Part shown: piece by piece, positions 38,439 through 47,290 of the stretch | Position numbering within the stretch: the first letter of the stretch is position 1 | Layout of the letters: every line of letters starts with the position of its first letter | Assembly (NCBI GenBank): GCA_007130155.1 | Contig: SLTB01000283.1 | Location: 1 to 48,038 of the forward strand | From: Pseudomonadales bacterium | Lineage (GTDB): Bacteria; Pseudomonadota; Gammaproteobacteria; Pseudomonadales; Azotimanducaceae | Length of the DNA stretch: 48,038 nucleotides | Reading direction: 5' to 3' | The notes under the pieces: generated by a model | What the model was told of the DNA's origin: nothing | What the model saw: the letters and a program-made list of their open reading frames with translations, nothing else | The model's database searches: none | Position numbers and translations under genes: made by a program

Positions 38439-39410
38439 TCAGCGCCGGTTAGCGATGGCTTCTGCGAAGATGCACAGCATTTCCCACATCAAAGTCGCAC
38501 CCACCAGGGCCGTGTTGCCGCTTGGATCGAACGGCGGGGACACCTCCACAACATCACCACCGATGAGATTCAAGCCGCGCAGGCCACGCAACATCACCTG
38601 TGCATCAAAGGTATTGATGCCTCCCACTTCCGGTGTTCCTGTACCCGGGGCATACACAGGATCAAGGCAGTCCACATCGAAGCTGACATAGGTGGGCGCT
38701 TCACCGACGACGCTCAGAGCCTCCGTTATGACCTGGTTCACGCCGAGTTCGAAGTACTCCTCGATCCGTATGACGCGTATCCCCTGCTCGAGCCCCCAGG
38801 CGTCATCCTCCGCACTGTAGAGCCCACCCCGGATGCCGATCTGAATAACGCGTTTCGCATCCAGAAGCCCTTCTTCGATGGCGCGTCGGAATGGCGTTCC
38901 ATGGGTGTATTTGAAGTCGCCGAAATACCGATCCAGGGTGTCGGTATGGGCGTCGAAATGCACCATGCCCATGGGGCCATGCTTCTTAGCCAGCGCTCGC
39001 AGCACCGGCAGACTGATCAGGTGATCCCCGCCTGCAGACAACGGCACGATGTTCCGGTCCACGGCATCCCGGTAGAAGCCTTCGACCAGATCCAAGGTAT
39101 CTTCAACGCTGATCGGGTTGACCGGTGTGTCACCCAGGTCTGCGCAATTGGCTAGGCTGTAGGGACTGATCTCGAGCACAGGATGAAATCTTCGCATGAG
39201 CGCAGAGAGTTCCCGCATCTGGCGGGGACCGTGGCGAGCGCCGGGTCTGTTGGTCGTCCCGCCATCCCACGGAATACCAATCAGCCCCAGCTCCACGTCA
39301 TTCGCCTGCTCCAGAGCAATACTTGGCAACCGCATGAAGGTCGCGATGCCGGCGTAGCGGGGAACGTTATTCGAGTCTATGGGCTGAAAACGATCTGGCG
39401 GTGATTGCAT
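38439..39410 (-). CDS. Ureohydrolase (agmatinase/guanidino-acid hydrolase family)
   Basis: GGDHLISLPVL, VHFDAHTDTLDR, SFDVDCLDPVYAPGTGTPEVGG metal-binding motifs. Confidence 0.92.
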   Translation of the reverse strand: MQSPPDRFQPIDSNNVPRYAGIATFMRLPSIALEQANDVELGLIGIPWDGGTTNRPGARHGPRQMRELSALMRRFHPVLEISPYSLANCADLGDTPVNPISVEDTLDLVEGFYRDAVDRNIVPLSAGGDHLISLPVLRALAKKHGPMGMVHFDAHTDTLDRYFGDFKYTHGTPFRRAIEEGLLDAKRVIQIGIRGGLYSAEDDAWGLEQGIRVIRIEEYFELGVNQVITEALSVVGEAPTYVSFDVDCLDPVYAPGTGTPEVGGINTFDAQVMLRGLRGLNLIGGDVVEVSPPFDPSGNTALVGATLMWEMLCIFAEAIANRR

Positions 39411-39730
39411 GGTGCCGCTCTCATGTCAGTGGCCAAGGTATCAACGGTCTGCTGCGATTTCGGGCGGCCTGCCAATCCCGGAAAGTTGCGGAATCGACCC
39501 TGAAGATTGCAGAAAGGATCGGCAGAAGGGGTGGTTCTTCGTTCCAGAAGCTCGTCCGTTGTGCGGGCACCAGCGACCCATTCCGTGTGCTCGTGATGGC
39601 TTGCAAGAAACCTGCCCGAGCTGCACTTCGTCGCTGGGCCAGATCGTGCACAGATTGCATGCCTGATGAACATGCGCGCACCGAAACGAAGCGCAGGTGT
39701 AGGATTGCTGTGGTCTGACCCCTGGAGGGT

Positions 39731-40768
39731 TCAGATTCCGCCCGCCAACTCCCGGGTGAGCACCGACGCTGAGATTTCCCTGCACCCGCTCGCATTCTGC
39801 CCGGCCCACAAGGGCGAGAACTCACCGCTGCCCAGGCTCTCAGCATTCGCGCGCAGCGGTGCGATAGCTGTCGCCGCCAGGGGAAAGGCCGGAGCGGCGG
39901 TGCTCATAGGTCCGAGTTTGCGCATCAGACGGTTGACGATGCCCCGCGCCGGCCGCCCGGTGAACAGGTTGGTCAGCGCCGTGACCCGGGCCGCCTCGCT
40001 TTTCAGGGCCTCGCGATGGACGGCACTTGTGGTGGCTTCCTCGCACAGCAGATAAGCGGTGCCCACCTGCACGCCGGCAGCGCCTAGCGCCATGGCAGCG
40101 GCGACACCCTTGGCGTCGGCGACGCCGCCCGCAGCGATCACCGGAACCTTCACCGCCTTAACGATCTGCGGAAGCAATGCGAACGTGCCGACCTGCGCGT
40201 TGAGATCGTCCGACAGGAAGTGACCGCGATGCCCACCCGCCTCGATCCCCTGGGCGATGACGGCATCGATGCCATGGGCCTCGAGCCAGAGCGCCTCGTC
40301 GACCGTCGTGGCCGAAGACAGGATCTTCGCGCCGAAGGACCGTACCCGCGCCAGCAGTTCAGGTTCCGGCAGGCCGAAGTGAAAACTGACGACGGCGGGT
40401 TCGAAGGCCTCCAGCACCTCGACGGCCTCGGCGCTGAATGGCAGGCGCTGCGGGCCCGCGGGAATGGCGTCCGTGTCGATCCCGAACTCGGCGAAGTAGG
40501 GTGTGAGCGCCTCACGCCAGATCGCTTCGCGCATGGCGTCCGCCTCAGGCTGTGCGTGACAGAAGAAATTGACGTTGTACGGTTTGCTGGTCTGCGCCTT
40601 GATCATCGCCAGCTCCTGGCGCATGGCGTCGAGACTCAGCATGGCGCAGGGAAGGGAGCCGAGTCCTCCGGCGCTGCAGACCGCGATGGTGAGTGCGCTG
40701 TTTTGTACGCCGGCCATTGGAGCCTGGATGATTGGGAGGTCGATACCCAGAAGCTTTTGCAGCGTCAT
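39731..40768 (-). CDS. Nitronate monooxygenase family protein
   Basis: DLPIIQAPMAGVQNSALTIAVCSAGGLGSLPCAML; AIVAQGIEAGGHRGHF-like segment (AVIAQGIEAGGHRGHF); VIAAGGVADAKGVAAAMALGAAGVQVGTAYL. Confidence 0.92.
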   Translation of the reverse strand: MTLQKLLGIDLPIIQAPMAGVQNSALTIAVCSAGGLGSLPCAMLSLDAMRQELAMIKAQTSKPYNVNFFCHAQPEADAMREAIWREALTPYFAEFGIDTDAIPAGPQRLPFSAEAVEVLEAFEPAVVSFHFGLPEPELLARVRSFGAKILSSATTVDEALWLEAHGIDAVIAQGIEAGGHRGHFLSDDLNAQVGTFALLPQIVKAVKVPVIAAGGVADAKGVAAAMALGAAGVQVGTAYLLCEEATTSAVHREALKSEAARVTALTNLFTGRPARGIVNRLMRKLGPMSTAAPAFPLAATAIAPLRANAESLGSGEFSPLWAGQNASGCREISASVLTRELAGGI

Positions 40769-40947
40769 TTGGCAGTTCCTTTGGGCGTTGCGGTCTTCAT
40801 GCGCGCGGCGGCCACCTCGTTCGGGGCAACCCGGGTCGCACGCGCCGTCTTGCGAGCTTTCAGCTCCGCAATCGATTCCAGCAGCTTCTCACTGATCTGC
40901 TCACCGGTGAGTTTTCGTTCTGGCTTGGACCTATTACCCATCTTCAA
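40765..40947 (-). pseudogene. NadS-like/XRE-family antitoxin remnant lacking most of the HTH
   Basis: LTGEQISEKLLESIAELKARKTARATRVAPNEVAAARMKT followed directly by ATPKGTAK; resembles antitoxins of the form SIxExKAGxAxRxTxV...ARxKTGLSQ...RxPxGxAK with the middle missing. Confidence 0.45.
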
Positions 40948-40992
40948 TGGCCTCGCGAATGCGATTGATGGGTGTTCGGGAACAAGTACGCG

Positions 40993-41212
40993 CTACGCAG
41001 CATCGAGCGTGCGAATCCGTCCAACCTCTTTCTTGATAACCTGGGCTGCGTCCCAAAGGTCCGCGGCCCGCTGGGCGTTCAGCCAGAACTCCGGCGCTTC
41101 AAGCCGATCGTATCGGGATTGCTCATAGTCCTACACCATTTCAGTGGTAATCGCAGATCTCCACCTCATAGGCGTCTCCGTCCTGAAACCGGGAACAGAT
41201 GCGCCCAGCGCG
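40993..41212 (-). pseudogene. HigBA-type toxin/antitoxin relic
   Basis: RICSRFQDGDAYEVEICDYH* (toxin C-terminus, stop at 41141..41143) and YDRLEAPEFWLNAQRAADLWDAAQVIKKEVGRIRTLDAA* (HigA-like C-terminus). Confidence 0.6.
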
Positions 41213-41482
41213 CTATGCGGCTAGTGCTTTGGCAATCTTCGCAACTGTAGCGAATGTAGGGTTACCTTCCTCGGAAAGTGCCTTGTAGAGTCCCTCTCTG
41301 GACATGCCCGCTTCTCTTGCGAGCTGGCTCATGTTCTTTGCCCGCGCAATGACTTCAAGGGCATGGATGATATAACTCGGGTCATCACCACCCTCTTCAA
41401 GGACAGCTTCCAGGTACGCCTGGACATCATCCTAACTTTTCAGATATTCCGCAGAATCCCAACGACTGAGCTTGACGGCCAT
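41213..41482 (-). pseudogene. Addiction-module antidote (HigA-type HTH) with an in-frame TAG
   Basis: MAVKLSRWDSAEYLKS[TAG]DDVQAYLEAVLEEGGDDPSYIIHALEVIARAKNMSQLAREAGMSREGLYKALSEEGNPTFATVAKIAKALAA*; preceded by toxin-tail residue PVSKDIAKAKALAEQPEM*. Confidence 0.85.
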
Positions 41483-41753
41483 TTCACATCTCCGGTTGCT
41501 CGGCCAATGCTTTGGCTTTCGCGATGTCTTTACTCACTGGGCCGACAGGAACAGCGGATTTGCGAAGTAGATGGATTGTACGGCAAGGTTGCAACTTGGC
41601 TCACCAGCGGCTGCATAGAGATCCGCTTTTACTCGCTGACACAAGGTCGTTCTTTTCCGTTCGGCCGCGTCCGGTACAGTGGTGGAGCCTCGGGCCACAG
41701 GAAATGGCGGTAGAGTTCATCGTGGTCTGCCCCCCAGAGAATGATCGCCTCAT

Positions 41754-42083
41754 TCACGCGGCCAGCCACTTCTCCACCGGGTGTGTCAGGAACACCTCGA
41801 GATCAACACCATCGCCGCCCACCAGCAGGGAAGGAGTGGGACGAAAGGACCCGGTGAATGCGGCCATTCCCGGCAGGGCGTCGGGACGACGACTGCTCTT
41901 GACCTCGATCGCGACGAGTCGCTTGCCGGCGCGGACCACGAAGTCCACTTCGTGATTGCGTTCGCGCCAGTAGAATAGCTCGCAGACACCCTGCGCGGCG
42001 GCGTTGACCAGATGGGCGCCGACGGCGGATTCCACCAGCCGACCGTAGAACTCCCGGTCGTCCCGTGCCTCCTCCGGGGAGAT
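41754..42083 (-). pseudogene. C-terminal (DUF4143) fragment of an AAA-type ATPase
   Basis: EEARDDREFYGRLVESAVGAHLVNAAAQGVCELFYWRERNHEVDFVVRAGKRLVAIEVKSSRRPDALPGMAAF; no P-loop upstream, joined to HNH relic sequence. Confidence 0.82.
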
Positions 42084-42502
42084 CTCCGCCGTCGCCGCTT
42101 TCGATCACCCTGACCAGCGCCGCATCGCAACCGATCCGTCTGACAGTTTCATTCGACAACACCGAACCCTGTTCCAGGCTGGGTGGATCCGAAGGATCCA
42201 CCTGTGCGCCTGAGGGCAGGGCCGTCACCGGAGCATGAATCGTCAGCAGATAGCGATCCGCCGACTGCAGCCCGTCCTCGGCCTCGGGTGCGACCGCCAG
42301 GAAGCGTTCGGCCAGAGCAGCCCGAGGGCATCCGCTCGCCGGGTGGACAGGGGCGGCCGGGCCTCCGGCGCCGATGGACTCACGCGCAACGATTCCGCGG
42401 AATCGTCCTGGCGGGTATCGCTTGTCTCGCACTCGCCGCGTTCATCACGCCCATTATGCCCACGACGCGCATCACGCTCCTGGGCGTCAGCCCACTCCAT
42501 GT
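42084..42502 (-). pseudogene. DUF222/HNH endonuclease internal fragment (relic copy)
   Basis: YLLTIHAPVTALPSGAQVDPSDPPSLEQGSVLSNETVRRIGCDAALVRVIESGD and RQDDSAESLRVSPSAPEARPPLSTRRADALG match the intact copy at 45662..47251; flanked by unrelated truncated genes on both sides. Confidence 0.88.
42391..42404. repeat. 14-bp palindrome GATTCCGCGGAATC (copy 2 of 6)
   Basis: Exact match, in the HNH relic. Confidence 0.9.
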
Positions 42503-43168
42503 GGTCTTCACTTCGATGAGGCGCTCTGCGCCGTGGCTCTCGAACGAAAGGATGTCGTAGCCCGCGTGGTCGCCGCGAACCACTGACGTGTGTTTGGTCT
42601 TCGCAGCGAGCTTTTCCTGGTCGGCATGAATCAAACGGGCGCGCTCGTAGTTGAGCACGAACTCTTCCCCGGCGAGGCCGAGCGATCGGTTCCGTGCTTC
42701 GCGTTCGAGGTAGTTGGTGGTGCGCGCCGTCCAGTTTTGCGGTTCCCGCGTCTCGCGCGGATGCTTGGCCGCTTCGGGTGCCGTGGTCAGAACCGCCAGA
42801 ATGTCATCGGCCTCAAGTACCACGATGGGAAGGTCTGCGTCGGCTGCCGCCAACTCATGGAGACGGCGCGCTCCGCTGAGGCGGTCGGCGACTACCTCGG
42901 CGAGTAGCTGTTGATAGTTGGATCGCGGACGATAGCCGGGGATGTACGGAAAGCCCAACTCGAGCAGGACGGCACTGATGTTCGCGTGCTTGAATTCGAT
43001 GGACTGCTTCGTGCGCTGATTCAGGCGTGGCAACAAGGCGCGATTGTGCGCTGCCTTGTTGTAGTGCACGCCGGCCAGATGCGAAGCCAGCATGGCGAAG
43101 TAATCAGCCACGATGGTTTCAACTTCGAGCTTGCTCCAGGCATTGGCGCTCACTCCGCCGCTCGCCAT
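42503..43168 (-). pseudogene. DUF3883-domain protein truncated at its C-terminus by HNH relic sequence
   Basis: NYLEREARNRSLGLAGEEFVLNYERARLIHADQEKLAAKTKHTSVVRGDHAGYDILSFESHGAERLIEVKTT; after ~42503 the ORF runs into an out-of-frame HNH segment. Confidence 0.72.
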
Positions 43169-43665
43169 TTCTGCATGAGCAGGGCAGGGGCGGCTTTGTC
43201 GGGGTAGATCGTGTCACCAATCTTGGATGTCACCCGGCAGGGAGTATGTGCAAGATTCCCCTCGGCAGCGGGGAGATCTGTTTCGTCCCAGTCGATCGCA
43301 CCGAGAATGTAGGAGAGGTCACGGGCGAAGCTGTTCAGCATTCCCACGACAGAACGATCACGCGTAGGACCCACCTGGACGGAAGACATGGCACGGATCT
43401 CCTGATCGATGACATGCGCCGGTATTCCCAGACGGTTCAACCGTTCCTCCACGAAGCGGGGCAGGTTCGCTGGCAGCTTCTTGAGATCACGCGCCGGTGT
43501 CAGGATGGGCAGCAGGGACTCGGAGCTGATCAGAATGACCAGGGGCTTGCGGTCCATGACGATGCTGTTGGCGTACCAGTCGCCGAGCGCAGTGTCCGAT
43601 TCGCCGTCGACTGGGGTCGTCGGGAGTCGACTCAGGAGTTTCTTGGTGGCTCTCAGGATGACCAT
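43150..43665 (-). CDS. DUF6933-like conserved protein
   Basis: MVILRATKKLLSRLPTTPVDGESDTALGDWYANSIVMDRKPLVILISSESLLPILTPARDLKKLPANLPRFVEERL. Confidence 0.72.
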   Translation of the reverse strand: MVILRATKKLLSRLPTTPVDGESDTALGDWYANSIVMDRKPLVILISSESLLPILTPARDLKKLPANLPRFVEERLNRLGIPAHVIDQEIRAMSSVQVGPTRDRSVVGMLNSFARDLSYILGAIDWDETDLPAAEGNLAHTPCRVTSKIGDTIYPDKAAPALLMQKWRAAE

Positions 43666-43764
43666 GGGGAATTTTGTTGGGGATGGCTGTGGTCATCGCC
43701 ATGCCAGTCGGCCATGACGTTCTCCATCAAGCGGAATCTGACCTCATTGCCGTTGACACGATGC

Positions 43765-44904
43765 TCATGAGACCGGGTGTGGCGGGAGATTATTGCTGTC
43801 CTGCGTCATTAACTCCATCAGCCTTGGTTGGACGAACAACTTCTCGCGGCCGACGCGCTCCTCGCGCAGCACACCAATCTCCGCTAGCTGCTTCAGGTAT
43901 ACCGAAGCCGTTTGCCGCTTGGCAATGTCCCGCTCCACCAGGGTGCCGATGCGGCAGTAGGGCTGCTCGAAGAGCGCCTGCATCAGCTCATGGCTGTGGA
44001 TCCGGGGTAGCCGCTCGCGAACCAGATCGGAGGTCTGCGCCATCAGTGCCCGAATCGCCGCGATTTTCTCGCAGGTCCACCGGGAGACCTGCTCGATCCC
44101 CTCGAGCATGTAGATTACCCACGCCTCCCAGGCCCCTTCGCGTGTCACCGCCAGCAGCAGGCGGTAGTAGTCCGCCTTGGTCTGCACGATGTAGCGGCTC
44201 AGGTAGAGGATCGGCAGCGTCAACAGACGCTTCTCGATCAAGTACAGCACGTTGAGGATGCGTCCGGTTCGGCCGTTGCCATCCGTGAAGGGATGGATGG
44301 CCTCGAACTGGTAGTGGCTGATGGCCATCCGGATCAGCGGGTCTAGATCGTCATCGGCGTGGATGAATCGCTCCCAGTTGCCGAGCAGGTCGCGGATGGC
44401 GGCCTCGCCGACTGGCGGCGTATAGATAACCTCGCCGCTGCGCGGGTTGCCGATCATCGTGCCCGGCACCCGGCGGATATCCATGGGTCGATCCATCAGA
44501 GAGCTGCAGAGCTCAACGGCTGCCGTGGTGCACAGCGGGCGCGAGTCGGGCTGAAGGAACCCACGCTGCAACGCGGCCCGATAACGCAGCGCCTCGCGTG
44601 TGGCGGGATCCGCGCCGCTTTCCTGGCCGGCATGCCTGAACAGCCTGTCGGTGGTGGTGAGGACGTTCTCGATCTCGGAGCTGTCGCGGGCTTCCAGAGT
44701 CGGCAGCAAGTTGATCAGCATGCGCTGGTCCGGCAGCAGCGCTCCCGCCTGCCTGAACTCCGCCAGCGCCGCGCGTGCCGGGATACAGGCTTTGAGCACC
44801 GCCCGGGTCTCCACCTGCTCGATGGCCGGTGGCAACGGTGGAAGATGGTTGTAGGGCTGGTCTGCCCGCCATGTCATGTTTATGTTCTCGCCGTTCATCG
44901 ACAT
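43765..44904 (-). CDS. Fic family protein
   Basis: FEAIHPFTDGNGRTGRILNVLYLIEKRLLTLPILYLSRYIVQTKADYYRLL; C-terminal winged-helix-like tail KRQTASVYLKQLAEIGVLREERVGREKLF. Confidence 0.93.
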   Translation of the reverse strand: MSMNGENINMTWRADQPYNHLPPLPPAIEQVETRAVLKACIPARAALAEFRQAGALLPDQRMLINLLPTLEARDSSEIENVLTTTDRLFRHAGQESGADPATREALRYRAALQRGFLQPDSRPLCTTAAVELCSSLMDRPMDIRRVPGTMIGNPRSGEVIYTPPVGEAAIRDLLGNWERFIHADDDLDPLIRMAISHYQFEAIHPFTDGNGRTGRILNVLYLIEKRLLTLPILYLSRYIVQTKADYYRLLLAVTREGAWEAWVIYMLEGIEQVSRWTCEKIAAIRALMAQTSDLVRERLPRIHSHELMQALFEQPYCRIGTLVERDIAKRQTASVYLKQLAEIGVLREERVGREKLFVQPRLMELMTQDSNNLPPHPVS

Positions 44905-45008
44905 GTTTGTGCGATTTGACGAGTCTATGTTGATGGTATCGACGCATCAAGATGACATGTCGATAGAAAACCGTTTCATCAACATGTCATGCGGGACAGC
45001 CGCTTGCA

Positions 45009-45308
45009 TCAAAAACCCAAGAACAGCATGTCCAATGCCGCGGAGATCTCATCATGCTTCGCAGCGAGGCTACCCACGCCGGAGCGCAATTCCTGTTCAG
45101 GGACAGCAGCCATGTACTGGGTGGCCATGACCAACTCTTGCCCTCCAATGCTCAAGATAGGGTTCAGCCGCCGGGCAGGAGACGGTGCTGTGGATATCGG
45201 CAACAGTGGCACGACCACTCGGGTGTTCAATCCGCTGAGGAGGTCTGACTGAACGTCGAGAAGATAGCCCGCGCCTCCGAGGTTTTCGAAGACATCGAAA
45301 CGGGCCAT
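45009..45308 (-). CDS. ccdB: CcdB family toxin
   Basis: 99 aa; MARFDVFEN...GYLLDVQSDLLSGLNTRVVVPLLPISTAPSPARRLNPILSIGGQELVMATQYMAAVPEQELRSGVGSL. Confidence 0.93.
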   Translation of the reverse strand: MARFDVFENLGGAGYLLDVQSDLLSGLNTRVVVPLLPISTAPSPARRLNPILSIGGQELVMATQYMAAVPEQELRSGVGSLAAKHDEISAALDMLFLGF

Positions 45309-45553
45309 CAGAACTGACGGTGCCGTGCGAGAGGCAATCCGTTGGCTTCAACGTAGGCGTTCGAGCTTGCCAGGGCGCTGGCATTCTCTTGCAGCCACTT
45401 CTCCTCCTTGGATCGATTCACAGCCTCCGCGATCCCCGCCTCTGCGGATCGTGAGATGTTGATTCCCAAAGCTTTTGCCTCTTCGAGAAGGGCGCCATCC
45501 AGCGACAGGTTCGTTGGCCTGCGGGCGGATTTGGGCGCTTGAGCAGCTGGCAT
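45308..45553 (-). CDS. ccdA: CcdA family antitoxin
   Basis: 81 aa; ARRPTNLSLDGALLEEAKALGINISRSAEAGIAEAVNRSKEEKWLQENASALASSNAYVEANGLPLARHRQF; overlaps the ccdB start. Confidence 0.93.
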   Translation of the reverse strand: MPAAQAPKSARRPTNLSLDGALLEEAKALGINISRSAEAGIAEAVNRSKEEKWLQENASALASSNAYVEANGLPLARHRQF

Positions 45554-45661
45554 GTTTCAGTCCTTGTGCGAATTTATGCCTGAAAAATATGCGCCAAATA
45601 GATGCGCATAGAACATGCCTATGAAAACGCAGCCACGCCAGCAGCGCAAGGGTTGCTGACC

Positions 45662-47251
45662 TCAGCGCTGCAAGGTGCTGACGAACGCTTCCCAGTCGGC
45701 CCGTCGTCGCGACCCCGTTCGGTTGAAGCCACGAGCCCGCGCCAGACGCCATGCCGGTGCTGCGGTGGAACCGAAAGAAGCGGTACCACCCAGGGCAACG
45801 CCAGCTCCGAGTTGCGCTGACAACTCGCCGGGCTCGAGATGATCGTTGACCTCGGGCACCCGCAGCCCGTCAGCGCGGAAGAAGTGGAACTCGGCACCGC
45901 GCTTGACCACCGTGTAGCCGCCTTCATGCAGCAGTCCATGATGATATCTGCAGACGCTAACGAGGTTGCTAAGGCGCGTCTCGCCGCCATCCGCCCAGTG
46001 CTCGATGTGATGACCATCGACGAACTTCGTACGGTCGCAGCCAGGGAAGCGGCAGCCGCCATCGCGGCGCTTCAAGGCCCGGCGGATCGCCGGTGGAATC
46101 ACCCGGGTCTTGCGGCCCACGTCCAGCGGTTCGCCGTCGCCGCTTTCGAGCAGCCGGACCAGCGCCGCATCGCAACCGATCCGTCTGACAGTCTCATTCG
46201 ACAGCACCGGGCCCTGCTCCAGGCAGGGGGGATCCGCAGGATCCACCTGCGCGCGTGAGGGCAGGGCCGTCACCGGAGCATGAATCGTCAGCAGATAGCG
46301 ATCCGCCGACTGCAGTCCGTCCTCGGCCTCGGGTGCCACCGCAAGGAAGCGTTCGGCCAGCAGCCCGAGGGCATCCGCGCGCCGGGTGGACAGGGGCGGC
46401 CGGGCCTCCGGTGCCGCCGAAGTCACCCGCAACGATTCCGCGGAATCGTGGCACGCAGGGTCATGGGCGGTGTCGTGGACAGGTCCATGGCCGCCACAGC
46501 CGCAGGCGGCCACCTCGGAGGGCGATTCCGCGGAATCGCCGTGGCCCTCCCGAGCAACCGATTCGACACCGCAGATCGTTAGATCAGACGATTCCGCGGA
46601 ATCGTCCTGGCGGGCATCGCTGGTCTCGCAGTCACCGCGCTCACCGCGTTCATCACGCCCGTTATGCGCATCACGCCCATCACGCTCCTGGGCGTCAGCC
46701 CACTCCATGGCGCGATCGAGAGCCTGCTTCAGCATGGCCCCGATCTCCGCCGGCACCCGACCCTCGAACAGCAGCGAGCCGTCCTCCTGGGTCTGGCACT
46801 CGAAGTAGCGGTACTTCCACGCCTGCATGGCCGCCTCGGGCGCGTTCACCCGGCCGGACTGGCGATGCTTGCGCACCAAACGCTCCAGTTTCGCCGCCGT
46901 GTTTTCGAGGCCGGCCTCCACCCAGGTTTGCTCCGTATCCGGCTGTGCCACCCGAGTAATGGCCCGGATCTTGGAGTAGCTGAGCTCGCCCGTGCGGAAC
47001 TTCTCCCGCGTGAGCGGCAGTTCCGCCAGCGCCATGGCCACCCGGACCTTCTCCCGGGCGGTGACCATGTCGAAGCCGCAGCGCCACGCCAGCCAGTGGG
47101 CACAGCTCGGCATGGCGGCCGTCCAGGGGTTCAGCAGTTCGAGGCGGTGGATGAGGTTCGAGAGCAGGAAATCGCCACCGTGCATGCGGCTGCAGACGTC
47201 GACGATGCGGGTGGTGAGATCCTGGAAAGTGTCCTGGCTTGCCTGCTCCAT
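45662..47251 (-). CDS. DUF222 (13E12 repeat) / HNH endonuclease, full-length copy
   Basis: 529 aa; CRFPGCDRTKFVDGHHIEHWADGGETRLSNLVSVCRYHHGLLHEGGYTV HNH motif; N-terminal DUF222-like domain; linker with three DSAES repeats. Confidence 0.92.
   Translation of the reverse strand: MEQASQDTFQDLTTRIVDVCSRMHGGDFLLSNLIHRLELLNPWTAAMPSCAHWLAWRCGFDMVTAREKVRVAMALAELPLTREKFRTGELSYSKIRAITRVAQPDTEQTWVEAGLENTAAKLERLVRKHRQSGRVNAPEAAMQAWKYRYFECQTQEDGSLLFEGRVPAEIGAMLKQALDRAMEWADAQERDGRDAHNGRDERGERGDCETSDARQDDSAESSDLTICGVESVAREGHGDSAESPSEVAACGCGGHGPVHDTAHDPACHDSAESLRVTSAAPEARPPLSTRRADALGLLAERFLAVAPEAEDGLQSADRYLLTIHAPVTALPSRAQVDPADPPCLEQGPVLSNETVRRIGCDAALVRLLESGDGEPLDVGRKTRVIPPAIRRALKRRDGGCRFPGCDRTKFVDGHHIEHWADGGETRLSNLVSVCRYHHGLLHEGGYTVVKRGAEFHFFRADGLRVPEVNDHLEPGELSAQLGAGVALGGTASFGSTAAPAWRLARARGFNRTGSRRRADWEAFVSTLQR
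46434..46447. repeat. 14-bp palindrome GATTCCGCGGAATC (copy 3 of 6), in frame in HNH gene
   Basis: Minus-strand codons GAT TCC GCG GAA TC(G). Confidence 0.95.
46524..46537. repeat. 14-bp palindrome GATTCCGCGGAATC (copy 4 of 6), in frame in HNH gene
   Basis: Exact match; 90 nt from copy 3. Confidence 0.95.
46590..46603. repeat. 14-bp palindrome GATTCCGCGGAATC (copy 5 of 6), in frame in HNH gene
   Basis: Exact match; 66 nt from copy 4. Confidence 0.95.
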
Positions 47252-47270
47252 GGCTGCGTTCCTGCTCAGG

Positions 47271-47290
47271 TACTGTACTATCGTACAGTA
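47271..47290 (-). promoter_or_regulatory. LexA/SOS-box-like operator upstream of the HNH gene
   Basis: TACTGT-ACTATCGT-ACAGTA matches TACTGT-N8-ACAGTA; embedded in a 10-bp-arm inverted repeat GGTACTGTAC-TATC-GTACAGTACC (47269..47292), about 20 bp before the start codon. Confidence 0.8.

Noticed and set aside
41428-41436. TAG in the HigA-type antidote as programmed readthrough or pyrrolysine
   Set aside because: Surrounded by other TA fragments and a truncated toxin; a simple GAG to TAG nonsense mutation is the better explanation.
46434-46603. CRISPR-like array
   Set aside because: Repeats are 14-bp palindromes with unequal spacing, only three units, and lie in an HNH coding sequence.
46255-46959. 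234-aa Pro/Arg-rich plus-strand ORF
   Set aside because: Antisense to the HNH gene linker and DUF222 domain; composition artefact.
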